From: an uncultured Saprospiraceae bacterium
Lineage (GTDB): Bacteria > Bacteroidota > Bacteroidia > Chitinophagales > Saprospiraceae
Assembly (NCBI GenBank): GCA_905480605.1
Contig: CAJQRD010000037.1
Coordinates: 38,970-102,969, forward strand
Direction of reading: 5' to 3'
Length of the DNA: 64,000 bases
How positions within the stretch are numbered: position 1 is the stretch's first letter; every line of letters starts with the position of its first letter. The notes beneath the pieces were generated by a model that did no database searches, was not told the DNA's origin, and was given only the letters and a program-made list of their open reading frames with translations. Shown here in pieces: positions 36,835-46,249 of the stretch. Both the position numbers and the translations under genes were made by a program.

Positions 36835-36868
36835 AATGCCTTGGAATTTAATTCTAAGGCATTTTTTA
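36835..36868 (+). terminator. intrinsic terminator after the Omp28/T9SS gene
   Basis: Long stem AATGCCTTgGAATT / AATTCtAAGGCATT with one mismatch, followed by TTTTTT. It lies 23 bases after the stop. Confidence 0.9.
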
Positions 36869-37064
36869 TTCCCACTCTTTAGCTTCTATTTTCTTTGTAA
36901 GTATAGCGCAAAATCCATTAACCCTTTATCCTTCCATCAATATTGATACAAAACCATAAAGGGATTTAGTTATATGAATTGACAATTTGGTAAGTGTTTT
37001 TTTTAAATCATTATTATCAAAACTTGAAATTTTCCTTTCGAAGTTTTGCATAATAAAAAAGTGT

Positions 37065-37286
37065 CTATTTCTTGCTAATAAACATTTTATACATGACCAA
37101 GGAACAAAGAAATGCACCCACCAAAGTTGCGCCAAAAAACAACAATGGTTCTTCTTGAAACATTCTTTTTTCTCCGCGCATTTGAAACAAGATATTGGGT
37201 AAAACCAAAATCAAGTAAGTAGCGACCAAGGTTTTATAGAAGGACTTATTCTTAAACATTTTTTTACTTTTTATAAACACTTCCAT
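37065..37286 (-). CDS. small two-helix membrane protein, function unknown
   Basis: A 73-residue protein with two hydrophobic helices (about 19-36 and 49-68) connected by a polar loop (QMRGEKRMFQEEP), with Lys/Arg-rich ends (KSKKMFKNKSFYK). The start may instead be the ATG at 37259. No family recognised. It lies directly after the amidohydrolase remnant on the same strand. The membrane pattern with charged flanks supports a real gene, but in an eroding region this is moderate evidence only. Confidence 0.5.
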   Translation of the reverse strand: MEVFIKSKKMFKNKSFYKTLVATYLILVLPNILFQMRGEKRMFQEEPLLFFGATLVGAFLCSLVMYKMFISKK

Positions 37287-37383
37287 TTTTCATAACGAAG
37301 GTTTCTTTATTTGCTTCTTCAATATCTTTCAATATACTTTTATCCATTGCAATTATTTCCAAACTTTACTTTGCAGTTTTACC
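37264..37383 (-). pseudogene. C-terminal remnant of an amidohydrolase
   Basis: On the minus strand the frame reads GKTAK, an in-frame stop, SLEIIAMDKSILKDIEEAN and KETFVMKNGSVYKK, then a stop. This matches the C-terminus of metal-dependent amidohydrolases (GKxADxIxMDxxxLKDI ... FVMKNGxxYK). Sequence further upstream no longer resembles the enzyme. The catalytic domain is gone. The first 23 bases overlap the start of the small membrane protein gene. Confidence 0.5.
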
Positions 37384-37434
37384 TTATATTATAATAACAA
37401 GCTCAAGGCTTTCATTATACGTAAACATATATGT

Positions 37435-38061
37435 TTATTTGGAAACTTCGATTAACAATTTTTGAATTTTATGTTTCATTTCAAAATAAGTATTTATATC
37501 ATTTACATCGAATAATAAGAATACGTATCTATTGATTTTCTCGCTTACACCATATTGAGTTAGTGTAAAAAACATTTGATTTTCAATTACCGTATTATCT
37601 TCTTCAACATATTCATTAAAGAAATTTTTCATATCTATATTCCACTCTTTTGTATGATAATCAATACCACTATATTCTTTCTTTATATCTTCTCTATATC
37701 GTTTAGATAGTTTTTTAATCCGATTCCAAACTTCCGTATAGCTTGGTTTTTCTTTACCAAGCGTTTTTATTACTTTACCTAATTTCAGATCTGAAAGTCT
37801 GATTATATTTTCGTTTGAACTTCCTATTGCATCATCTAAGATCTCATTGAAGGCTACTCTTAATTCAATCAGTTCAAGACTATCATTTTCATTAATTTCT
37901 TGATTAAGTAAGCTTTTGTGCCTTAAGATTACAGGAGATTGATTGTTGTTATAGTATAAAGAAAGACTTTTGGCAAATTCTTCATTATGTATGTATTGTA
38001 CTGTCAAGATTAAAATAATAATCTTTAATATCCTGTATTTCGCTTTTCTCCAATAAAACAA
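37435..38061 (-). CDS. hypothetical protein, 208 residues
   Basis: An open frame of 208 residues beginning with TTG, with an N-terminal hydrophobic segment (about 9-24, RILKIIILILTVQYIH) that could be an anchor, then a charged helical region (FAKSLSLYYNN, NRIKKLSKRYREDIKK). No family recognised. The frame overlaps the upstream 127-residue gene by 77 bases, so the true start may be later. The 3' half has no counterpart in my knowledge. It may be transcribed with the upstream gene. Confidence 0.5.
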   Translation of the reverse strand: MFYWRKAKYRILKIIILILTVQYIHNEEFAKSLSLYYNNNQSPVILRHKSLLNQEINENDSLELIELRVAFNEILDDAIGSSNENIIRLSDLKLGKVIKTLGKEKPSYTEVWNRIKKLSKRYREDIKKEYSGIDYHTKEWNIDMKNFFNEYVEEDNTVIENQMFFTLTQYGVSEKINRYVFLLFDVNDINTYFEMKHKIQKLLIEVSK

Positions 38062-38368
38062 ATAGCTTCATCTGTTGATCATCCAACAAAGCTCTTAGTT
38101 TTTTATCTCGCATTGCTTGTAAATCTTTTAGCTGAGCCCCAAAGTTTTTATCACTTTCTCTTGAATCCAAAACCAATTTTCTCAATCTCAAATTGAAGCT
38201 ATTCAAAATGTTTTCCAATACAAATGACTTATCAAGATTTATTCCAAGCTTAACTTTTAAATCTTGAGCTTTAAGAAAATTAGCATCTTTAATATCACTA
38301 GTAGTTTGACCAAAGCTTAAACTACAACTTGAAAAAAAGATAATCACAACAAAAAAACGAAATACCAT
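37985..38368 (-). CDS. small exported helical protein, possibly CpxP/Spy-like
   Basis: A 127-residue protein with a signal peptide (1-20, SLSFGQ) and an otherwise helical mature part: AQDLKVKLGINLDKSFVLEN, RKLVLDSRESDKNFGAQLKDLQAMRDKKLRALLDDQQMKLF. The 'R-D-K-K-L-R-A-L-L-x-x-x-Q' end resembles the LTxxQ helices of CpxP/Spy-type periplasmic proteins, but the match is weak. It overlaps the following hypothetical gene. I do not claim a function. Confidence 0.55.
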   Translation of the reverse strand: MVFRFFVVIIFFSSCSLSFGQTTSDIKDANFLKAQDLKVKLGINLDKSFVLENILNSFNLRLRKLVLDSRESDKNFGAQLKDLQAMRDKKLRALLDDQQMKLFVLLEKSEIQDIKDYYFNLDSTIHT

Positions 38369-38657
38369 AATATTTAAAATTTAATTGGAAAGAATTCTAA
38401 AATTCACTTTCTAGTAATAAGAATTAAATAAGGTTTGAAATATTCAACTCTAGGCGCGATTTCTTTAAAAATATCGCTTCTATTGATGATACACCGTCCT
38501 TATCTATAAATAAACAAAGAATAAGATCAATTTCCTTAATTCTATTTGCTTTTTGTAAATAAAATTTAAACAATCTCAATATCTTACAAAAACCTCTATC
38601 GTATGCAAACAACATAACAATTGCCATTTTTTCATATTGCTATATAATGAAAAATCA

Positions 38658-40978
38658 TTAAAATGGTTTTCCAAATGAGAAGCAAAATATTAAATCTTTT
38701 TGATCAGAAATTGCATAAGTAAATTCTATCGTAAAAGCGTTTTGCCAAGGAACAATATAAAATCCGCCTACATATGAATAATGCCATTCATTCGACACAT
38801 CATTATCAAACCAAACTCTCACTGTATCATATAACCCGAAAATTCCGTATTTAACTGGAATTATAGGTGTACTAGCAGAGCCTAAATGAAATCTCAATTC
38901 AGTATTTACAAATGCTCCAGAATCTCCGGCATATCGATTTCTAGTAAAACCTCTATTGTTTGCTTGTTGGCCTATTGTACTTTTTTAATAAAACGGTGTA
39001 TCACCATATGTATAGCTATAACCCCCTCTAATAGACAAGGTTGTTGGTTTGTTACTTCCAACAGATGTAAAAATAGTTGCCTCAGAATCAATACGCCCAC
39101 CAAGTCCCAATTCCCTATGTGTATTATAAAAACTATTATTTAAAACATTAAACCTAATCCCTGAAGTAGGAATAAATTTGTTATCCGTTAAGTCAATGTC
39201 AAGTTCCATTTCAGTCTCTATTAACGTTGTAGAACCTAAACCATCAGCATTAGTAAGGCCATCATAAAACGTTTCTTGATTGGCAGTTTTTGGATTGGGT
39301 TGAACATCTATGTATTCAACTTTTAATTTTGGTGTAAATGAAGATCTCTCCCAAAGAGATTTTTCAACTCCTATACAACTGTAATACACAGAAGTTTTGT
39401 TTTTATAAAAGTCATTGAGATTCAATTCATCATTTTTAACAGCTTCATTGCCACAACCATAGAACATTGGATAGTTTCTATCGTTATTGACAGCGCCTAA
39501 GCCCAAAACTAAATCCCATGCTGAGTTAGACCTTTTAATTTTTGTTTCATATTCCAACACAAAATTCAGATTAGATGTAAATGTTCCTACGAACAGTGAA
39601 TTTCTGGCAAATTCATCTTTTCCAAATCCTCTTTTTATAGTACGATATGAAAAACCACCTATGAGTCCATCATCTGTGTTATATCCTAATATTGGAAGCA
39701 GCACATTATAATTATAGTCAAATAAATTCTGAGAGCCAAATTTGATTTCATTCCGTGTTTTTACAACTTTCGTTTCAGTACCAAAGGCTACTTCATCCTT
39801 TTTGCTCTTATCATAAACAAAGGTGCTCTTCCCACCATTAACTGTAGAATTATCTCTAATAACATCCACTCCTTTACCACCAACAATTCTCAAATTAATG
39901 CTGCTTGCAGAACTTCCACTTGCATCAAAAACATCTTTTTTACCAAGACAATAAACAACAAATTCCTCTGTTTCATCTTTCTTAATTAGTCTTGAATATA
40001 TCTGTTCCTCGTTTTCTCCATCCCTATGCATTTTATGCACATCCACTTGAACATTACCATCACCTAACCTCTTAAACTCAAAGTATTCATTATCATTTGT
40101 TCCTACTACATAAATATTTTTTGCCAATAGTTATTAATCTTCGGTAATTCCATCAGAAAAAATATTTCGTCTAGAGATCATTCGTTTGCGAAGTTGTTTC
40201 TCCAGCACCTCCTCTTGCATATGGTAATTACCATCTACCAAATTTATCTGTTGATCATATTCGTGTCCTGAAACAAAAACAATACCGGTATGGATGTTAG
40301 AAATATTTAGAATTTGATTTTTAAAGTTTCAATACTTCGCAGTATTTAATCCGTTGCTGCCCCCCTATGTGTTTTCTATGTATGTTTCTAAAAGAACCAA
40401 TAATTGGTGGAGCAAAGTGCATGGCTCCATTTTTATAACCTGCAAAATTGTCAGTATGAAACTAAAGGGTGGTGAATAGCAATAATAATGTTTTTATTAT
40501 CTGAATCCGCAATAGCAGATTCTAATTCAGTCCTTAATTCTCTTGCTGCCAAATTAGAACAATCACCATCTTCCTCATTTTGATGATTGTCGTCCATGAA
40601 CCAATAAGAATTAATTACTATAATTCTGACATGCTTACTTACATCTACAACTTCAGGTCCTAGGCAGCCATTTTCAGGAAAAAAACATTTGTGCTTACCT
40701 AATTTTGATTCAATGTAGCTTTCTAGTTTTTTAACTTATTTTATAGGATTTCCTTTCACAAAGCTCCATTCTTTATCTCCAGGTATAATTATTGAATATG
40801 GGGCGTCATGGTTTTTAACTACTTTTTCAAATGACAATATTTCTTTACTATTTGCCTCAAGTGTTCCAATATTTGCCAAGATATAAACACTATGATCATT
40901 AATATTACTCTTCGAATAACCAGTAGAACTTATTGTCAATAGACAAATAGTAAATAGGAATTTGATCCTATTTTCCAT
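38658..40978 (-). pseudogene. broken calcineurin-like phosphoesterase / outer-membrane surface-antigen barrel gene
   Basis: Conceptual reading across stops and frame changes gives one Bacteroidota protein. It starts at 40978 with signal peptide MENRIKFLFTICLLTISST and HSVYILANIGTLEAN ... SIIIPGDKEW, the phosphoesterase start. After a stop near 40736 come FPENGCLGPEVVDVS, INSYWFMDD, IIIAIHHPLVS, then MHFAPPIIGSFRN, GIVFVSGHEYD and, from 40127, the C-terminal BamA/surface-antigen-like barrel. A TAA at 38985-38987 interrupts the barrel in the same frame, which then continues to KPF at 38658. Total length (about 770 codons) is shorter than the roughly 1200-residue family as I know it, so deletions are likely. 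Confidence 0.8.
38985..40127 (-). pseudogene. longest open piece of the broken phosphoesterase/barrel gene
   Basis: A 380-residue open frame starting with TTG inside the larger broken gene. It covers the linker after the phosphoesterase (GTNDNEYFEFKRLGDGNVQVD) and most of the outer-membrane barrel (GYNTDDGLIGGFSYRT, LELGLGGRID-type strands, PTTLSIRGGYSYTYGDTPFY). It lacks a signal peptide and the last strands, which follow the stop in the same frame (RNRYAGDSGAFVNTELRFH, then CFSFGKPF). An annotation pipeline may call it a protein, but it cannot be secreted or fold as such. Confidence 0.7.
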
Positions 40979-41090
40979 TGAGGAAGTTTTAATATTTTAA
41001 ACGAACTTCTTCTTAAGAAAATAACTCACATCATTTATAAGTTTCAAGTTGAATAAAAAAAAGACAAATAAAAAAATAACTACATTTGTA

Positions 41091-41098
41091 TTGATATG
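41091..41098 (+). promoter_or_regulatory. possible -7 element for the PAP2 gene
   Basis: TACATTTG fits TAnnTTTG and lies 53 bases before the ATG at 41152. No TTG at the usual spacing was found. Confidence 0.35.
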
Positions 41099-41151
41099 TA
41101 TAAGAGAGTTTACAAAAAGATAAAAAGTCACATTTGTCAATAAAACAAAAG

Positions 41152-41985
41152 ATGCTAAGATTTCTATATTTCATAATTATAATTGGAATCAATAATCAGT
41201 TAGGAAACGCACAAAAAACTGATTTCAATAATAAGGAAATACTCAAGTTTGAAAGTCCATATGAGATAAAACTGGGAAAAACCATTGGCCTCTATGCCGT
41301 AGGGATCGCAGGGCGTTTAGGTGGAGAAGCCATTGTCAGAAATTTAGATCCTTTAACAGCAGACGATATAGCAAATCTTAATCCAGACAATATTAATTTC
41401 TTAGACAAGGGAGCAATTAATAACTTAAACAACTCAGCCAGAGTATTAAGTGATGTAATTAGAGATGTATCATATGCTTTTCCGTTTATAACATTTTTTG
41501 ACAAACAAATGGGTCAAAATTGGACTCATATAGCAATTATAGGCACCCAAGCTCTTACTTTAAACTCAGCAGTCACAATCTTAACTAAAGGGCTCTCTAA
41601 AAGGACTAGGCCATTTGTATATAACCCGAAAGCGCCTGTTGATGAACGCGAAAGCACCGCTGCAAGATTATCTTTTTTTTCAGGGCATACTTCAACAACA
41701 GCTGTGATGTCCTTTGTAACTGCCAAGTTTTTCTCAGATTTTTATCCTAACAGTCCATTACGTCCGTATTTTTGGGGCGGAGCCACAATACTAACAATTA
41801 CTGCAGGTTATTTAAGGTACGCAGGCGGAAAACATTTTATAACTGATGTTGTAGCAGGTGGTGTTGTTGGAGCAGCAATAGGTATTCTATTGCCACAATC
41901 TTACAAAAAACGTCAATTAACAACCGATATAAGTTATAACTTAATAAGCGTTGGGAACGGCATTGGACTGTGTTTGACATTCTAA
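41152..41985 (+). CDS. secreted PAP2-family phosphatase
   Basis: About 277 residues from the ATG at 41152 (a TTG at 41134 would add six). Signal peptide (MLRFLYFIIIIGINNQLGNAQ), then a helical body with the acid phosphatase motifs KGLSKRTRPFVY (KxxxxxxRP-type), FFSGHTSTT (PSGH-type) and YLRYAGGKHFITDVVAG (SRxxxxxHxxxD-type, His and Asp intact). PAP2 enzymes remove phosphate from lipid phosphates such as undecaprenyl pyrophosphate or phosphatidate. The gene is intact in a region of broken genes. Its substrate is unknown. Confidence 0.85.
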   Translation: MLRFLYFIIIIGINNQLGNAQKTDFNNKEILKFESPYEIKLGKTIGLYAVGIAGRLGGEAIVRNLDPLTADDIANLNPDNINFLDKGAINNLNNSARVLSDVIRDVSYAFPFITFFDKQMGQNWTHIAIIGTQALTLNSAVTILTKGLSKRTRPFVYNPKAPVDERESTAARLSFFSGHTSTTAVMSFVTAKFFSDFYPNSPLRPYFWGGATILTITAGYLRYAGGKHFITDVVAGGVVGAAIGILLPQSYKKRQLTTDISYNLISVGNGIGLCLTF

Positions 41986-42161
41986 TTCACAGCTATACTG
42001 GTTAATAAGATTGAGAAAGTCCTAGTATTTGTACAATAGTCTAAATATAGTATTGATAAATGAAATCTAATCAATTATAAGGCTCCCATGGCGTTAAAAT
42101 AAAAGAAGACAGAAACCAACAATTACTTATCGTTAGTACGTCTTAGTATAAAAGAGCTGTC

Positions 42162-42919
42162 ATGATGTCAAACTTCATAAGAGGTAAATATATATTTGCA
42201 ATTTTATTATTGTTCATAAGTTTTAATTCTACAAAAGCGTGTTCTTGCATTGGTACCTCAAGCTTTTGTGAATCAACATTTTTCAGTTCCAATATTGCTC
42301 TTGTTAAAGTTATAGATAAAAGTACTCCAGATAAATACTCATCATTTGATGTTGAAGTAAAAGAAGTGATATCAGGTAACGTCAGTGAACAAAAGTTATC
42401 TATAAATTACAACCCTACAAGCTGTACTGAATTTATTTCAGTTAGTATTGATGACGAATTGATTATCAACTTTAGTACAACTTACGAAATTGACGAAGCA
42501 CCTTTCCTGCAATAGGATTTGGTAGTTGTGCTGTCAACTATCTGACATTGAAAAACAATATTGTTTCTGGCAGAATTTATGGAACTGAAAACATAGAATT
42601 ATCAGTAGATGATTTCTACGAAAATCTCAATGACTGTGCTGACTTAATTTTTGTTGATCAAGATAATACATTCATAAAAAATCTATTTAGAATAGTTGAA
42701 AATCCAGTCTTATCAGAATTGAATATTCAAACGCCAGTATTTTTAGATGAAAAATTTGACATTTCAATTTATAACAACCAAGGCAAGTTGATAAAAGTTG
42801 AAAGTAATACATTCGGCGGCTTAAAAACTATTGATGTAAATACATTCAGCTCAGGATTGTACTTTTCTACATTCAATGTACGCAATTTGATATTCACAAA
42901 GAAATTCATTAAAATATAA
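42162..42919 (+). pseudogene. frameshifted secreted protein with CSC N-terminus and T9SS-like tail
   Basis: Two open pieces belong to one protein. The 5' piece (42162-42515) has a signal peptide ending STKA and CSCIGTSSFCES, like NTR/TIMP-type domains, and stops at a TAG after EAPFLQ. The second piece (42548-42919) is in another frame, and that frame is open upstream through FPAIGFGSCAVNYLTLKN, overlapping the end of the first piece near 42500. It ends in a sorting-domain-like region (LDEKFDISIYNNQGKLIKVE ... SGLYFSTF). A single base change near 42500 would restore about 250 residues. Confidence 0.7.
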
Positions 42920-43017
42920 AAGGCAAGATCAACTGAGTAGAATTTGGATTGTCGTTTTAATGTGTGTAATCATTTCTATTTATTATTAATCAAATGAAGT
43001 ATCATCTGCTCAATGTT

Positions 43018-43070
43018 TCCAACATAGCGCCCGGACTGGCGTTCAACATTATCGCGGGCTCGGAGCCGCC
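43018..43070. other. short GC-rich element with two hairpins
   Basis: About 50 bases are mostly G and C in an AT-rich setting. They contain AGCGCC-CGGACT-GGCGTT (6-bp stem) and GCGG-GCTCGGAG-CCGC. It sits between the frameshifted T9SS gene and the ATP synthase terminator. It is neither a tRNA nor an obvious coding segment. It contains one attC-like core (GTTCAAC), but I find no matching partner box. Confidence 0.45.
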
Positions 43071-43084
43071 ATTTAATTTCAAAC

Positions 43085-43123
43085 ATAAAAAAAGGCATTC
43101 TGAATTTCAGAATGCCTTTTTGT
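43085..43123 (-). terminator. terminator of the ATP synthase operon
   Basis: Stem AAAGGCATTCTGA / TCAGAATGCCTTT (13 bp) with a 3-base loop (ATT) and T-runs on both strands. It lies about 35 bases after the atpG stop and can work in both directions. Confidence 0.92.
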
Positions 43124-43156
43124 TTTATTTAAAAGCCTACTTGCATTTCGCTGAAT

Positions 43157-44053
43157 TTATCCTTCTAACGCTGCAGCACCACCAACAATCTCTAAAATTT
43201 CATTGGTAATAGACTCTTGTCTAGCTTTATTATAAAGAATCTTCAGATCCTTTAATAATTCATTTGCATTTTCAGTTGCTTTGTCCATTGCTGTCATTCT
43301 TGCACCATGCTCACCCGCATTCATATCCAAAACAAATTTTTGGAAAGACGTTTGTAGAATACTTGGGATCAATTGCTCTAGTAATTCTTCTTTTGAAGGC
43401 TCAAATAAATAATCAGCATTTTGTTGCTTCAATTTTGGGTCCTTTGAAACTTCCAATTTAGGAACTGGTAAAAACTGAACAGCCTTTGGATTTTGAATTC
43501 CTGCATTTTTAAACTGACTATAAACAACATAAATTTTGTCATAGTCTCCATCAATATAGTTATCCATTAGTTGTTGTGAAAACGTAGCCAAATTATCATA
43601 ACTCAAATCTAGAGTTAAATCCATTTTGTCAGTAATCAAGTTACAACCGTCAACTTTACGCTTTAAGAAATCCAAACCTTTCTTACCCAAAAAATGAATA
43701 TCAATCTTACCTGCTGCTTGTTCTTCTTTATAGTTTTTTAAAACCTTTAAAGTTTCTTTACCTATGTTGGCATTGAATGCTCCAGCTAATCCTCTGTTAG
43801 AAGTAATAACTACAATCGCCATTTTATTAACTTCTCTTTGCACAGAAAAAGAAGACGATGCATCACCATCAAGATTGCTTAAGATGTTAACCATCATTTT
43901 GTTCAATCTATCCGCATAAGGACGCATTTCTGTAATCGCCTGTGTAGCTCTTCTCAACTTAGCAGCAGAAACCATTTTCATGGCTTTTGTAATTTGCTGA
44001 GTCGAGTTTACAGAAGTTATACGTTCTCTGGTTTCTTTTAATTTACCTGACAT
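43157..44053 (-). CDS. atpG: F1Fo ATP synthase subunit gamma
   Basis: A 298-residue central-stalk subunit. Family features: KETRERITSVNSTQQITKAMKMVSAAKLRRA at the N-terminal coiled coil, VITSNRGLAGAFNANI, and the C-terminal helix MTAMDKATENANELLKDLKILYNKARQESITNEILEIVGGAAAL. It rotates inside the alpha-beta ring, coupling proton flow to ATP synthesis. Last gene of the operon, 35 bases after atpA. Confidence 0.98.
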   Translation of the reverse strand: MSGKLKETRERITSVNSTQQITKAMKMVSAAKLRRATQAITEMRPYADRLNKMMVNILSNLDGDASSSFSVQREVNKMAIVVITSNRGLAGAFNANIGKETLKVLKNYKEEQAAGKIDIHFLGKKGLDFLKRKVDGCNLITDKMDLTLDLSYDNLATFSQQLMDNYIDGDYDKIYVVYSQFKNAGIQNPKAVQFLPVPKLEVSKDPKLKQQNADYLFEPSKEELLEQLIPSILQTSFQKFVLDMNAGEHGARMTAMDKATENANELLKDLKILYNKARQESITNEILEIVGGAAALEG

Positions 44054-44088
44054 CTATTCGCTTTTACAATTAAATAAAGCTAATCAAT

Positions 44089-45672
44089 CTAAGAAAATTG
44101 CTTAGATATATCTGCAGCCAAAGCTTCAACTTTTACTACAGCATCTTTGTCCAACTTACCTTTTCTAAATGTTTCTAATACTTCAGGATGCTTTTGCTCC
44201 AAGGTTGCTAAAAACTGAGTTTCAAATTCAGTTATTTTATCAACAGGAACATTTCTCAATAATCCTTTAGTACCTAAATAGATAATTGCAACTTGCTTTT
44301 CCACTGGGAAAGGTGTGTATTGACCTTGCTTTAAGATCTCAACATTTCTCTTACCTTTTTCCAATACTGACATTGTTGCTGCATCCAAGTCAGAACCAAA
44401 TTTAGAGAATGCTTCTAGCTCTCTAAATTGCGCTTGATCCAATTTCAATGTACCAGATACTTTTTTCATAGATTTGATCTGTGCAGATCCACCTACTCTT
44501 GATACAGAGATACCTACGTTAATTGCTGGTCTAATACCTGCATTAAATAAGTTAGACTCTAGGAATATTTGACCATCTGTAATCGAAATTACATTAGTCG
44601 GAATATAAGCAGAAACATCACCTGCTTGAGTTTCAATAATTGGAAGTGCCGTTAAAGACCCACCACCTTTAATCAATCCTGCAGCTTTCAAACTTTCAGG
44701 AATATCATTCATTTGATTTGCAATTTCATCATTGTTAATGACCTTTGCAGCTCTTTCTAATAATCTTGAGTGAAGGTAGAATACATCACCTGGGTAAGCT
44801 TCCCTTCCCGGTGGTCTTCTAAGCAATAAAGATACTTCTCTATATGCAACCGCTTGTTTTGACAAATCATCATAAATGATCAAAGCTGGTCTTCCTGTAT
44901 CTCTAAAGAATTCTCCAATACATGCTCCAGCAAATGGTGCATAGAATTGAAGTGGTGCAGGATCTGATGCTGGAGCACATACGATTGTTGTATATGCCAT
45001 TGCGCCAGTTTCCTCTAATACTTTAGCTACTTGTGCCACAGTAGAAGCTTTCTGTCCTGATGCTACATAAATACAGTATACAGGCTCACCTCTATCGTAA
45101 AATTCTTTTTGGTTTATTATTGTATCTAAAGCAATAGCTGTTTTACCAGTTTGTCTATCACCAATAATCAATTCTCTTTGACCTCTTCCAATAGGAATCA
45201 TGGCATCAATCGCCTTAATACCTGTTTGTAAAGGTTCAGTTACTGGTTGTCTGTAGATTACACCTGGTGCCTTTCGTTCAATTGGCATTTCATATGTATC
45301 TCCAACAATAGGACCTTTACCATCAATTGGTTCTCCTAATGCGTTTACTACTCTTCCACAAAATCCCTCTCCTACATTAATCGATGCAATACGACCAGTT
45401 CTTCTTACTATTGTACCTTCTTTGATACCATCACTTGGACCCATCAATACAACTCCAACGTTGTCTTCCTCAAGGTTAAGAACGATAGCTTGAACGCCAG
45501 TTTCAAATTCAACAAGCTCACCAGCTTTTGTCTTTGTCAATCCGTAAACACGCGCAATACCATCACCAACTTGCAGTACTGAACCTACTTCTTCTAGTTC
45601 TGTCTCTGATTTAAAACCAGATAATTGTTGTTTAAGAATTGCGGATATTTCCTCAGGTTTAACCCCAGCCAT
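44089..45672 (-). CDS. atpA: F1Fo ATP synthase subunit alpha
   Basis: A 527-residue protein, normal length. Visible: the beta-barrel start ([18 protein letters not shown]), P-loop [13 protein letters not shown], the [11 protein letters not shown] segment, [12 protein letters not shown] and [23 protein letters not shown], with the catalytic arginine region [13 protein letters not shown]. It forms the non-catalytic half of the F1 hexamer. The partner beta subunit gene is not next to it. Confidence 0.99.
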   Translation of the reverse strand: MAGVKPEEISAILKQQLSGFKSETELEEVGSVLQVGDGIARVYGLTKTKAGELVEFETGVQAIVLNLEEDNVGVVLMGPSDGIKEGTIVRRTGRIASINVGEGFCGRVVNALGEPIDGKGPIVGDTYEMPIERKAPGVIYRQPVTEPLQTGIKAIDAMIPIGRGQRELIIGDRQTGKTAIALDTIINQKEFYDRGEPVYCIYVASGQKASTVAQVAKVLEETGAMAYTTIVCAPASDPAPLQFYAPFAGACIGEFFRDTGRPALIIYDDLSKQAVAYREVSLLLRRPPGREAYPGDVFYLHSRLLERAAKVINNDEIANQMNDIPESLKAAGLIKGGGSLTALPIIETQAGDVSAYIPTNVISITDGQIFLESNLFNAGIRPAINVGISVSRVGGSAQIKSMKKVSGTLKLDQAQFRELEAFSKFGSDLDAATMSVLEKGKRNVEILKQGQYTPFPVEKQVAIIYLGTKGLLRNVPVDKITEFETQFLATLEQKHPEVLETFRKGKLDKDAVVKVEALAADISKQFS

Positions 45673-45698
45673 ATCAATTTATTTTAGTTTGAATTAAT

Positions 45699-46244
45699 CT
45701 ATTTATTATCTAAAAATTGTTTTCTGACACCTCTTAACTTGTGAGCTATACTGGCATCATATAATTTATCTTCCATCTCAATGACAAAACCACCAATCAA
45801 GTCAGGATCTACATCTGTAGTAATTTCCACTTCTTGATCAGTTGCGTCACTTTGTAATAAAGTTGCTTTGATTGTATTCAATGCAGACTCGGACATAGGA
45901 CTTGCTGTTGTCAATTTAATTTCTGATATCTTTTTGTACTTTTTATATTGTTGTAAAAAAGCCGTAGTGATTTCTGGCAATTCTGATTCTCTTCCTTTTT
46001 TTGCCAAAAGGTCAAAAAACATACCTGTCGTTTTACTCAAACTATCACCAAAAATTGCTTTGAAAACAGATATTTTCTTGCTTGCTTTGATGATTGGACT
46101 TTTTACAAATAATTTGAAATCTCTATTTGACATAGCCTCTTTTATAGTCACCATATCATTATAGATACCTTCCAATGTATTTTGCTCAATTCCTAAGTCT
46201 AGAATTGATTTTGCATATCGTGTGGCTATTCTAAAATTTGCCAT
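45699..46244 (-). CDS. atpH: F1Fo ATP synthase subunit delta
   Basis: A 181-residue stator subunit (OSCP homologue). Pattern: RIATRYAKSILDLGIEQNTLE at the N-terminus and VDPDLIGGFVIEMEDKLYDASIAHKLRGVRKQF at the C-terminus. It attaches the peripheral stalk to the top of F1. It lies 5 bases after atpF and 26 before atpA in transcription order. Confidence 0.97.
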   Translation of the reverse strand: MANFRIATRYAKSILDLGIEQNTLEGIYNDMVTIKEAMSNRDFKLFVKSPIIKASKKISVFKAIFGDSLSKTTGMFFDLLAKKGRESELPEITTAFLQQYKKYKKISEIKLTTASPMSESALNTIKATLLQSDATDQEVEITTDVDPDLIGGFVIEMEDKLYDASIAHKLRGVRKQFLDNK

Positions 46245-46249
46245 ACTTA

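Noticed and set aside
38424..38627. 67-codon open frame on the minus strand
   Set aside because: No start context, family or composition that supports a gene; lies between decayed genes.
42994..43209. 71-codon plus-strand frame
   Set aside because: It runs across the GC-rich islet, the atp terminator and the end of atpG, so it cannot be a real gene.
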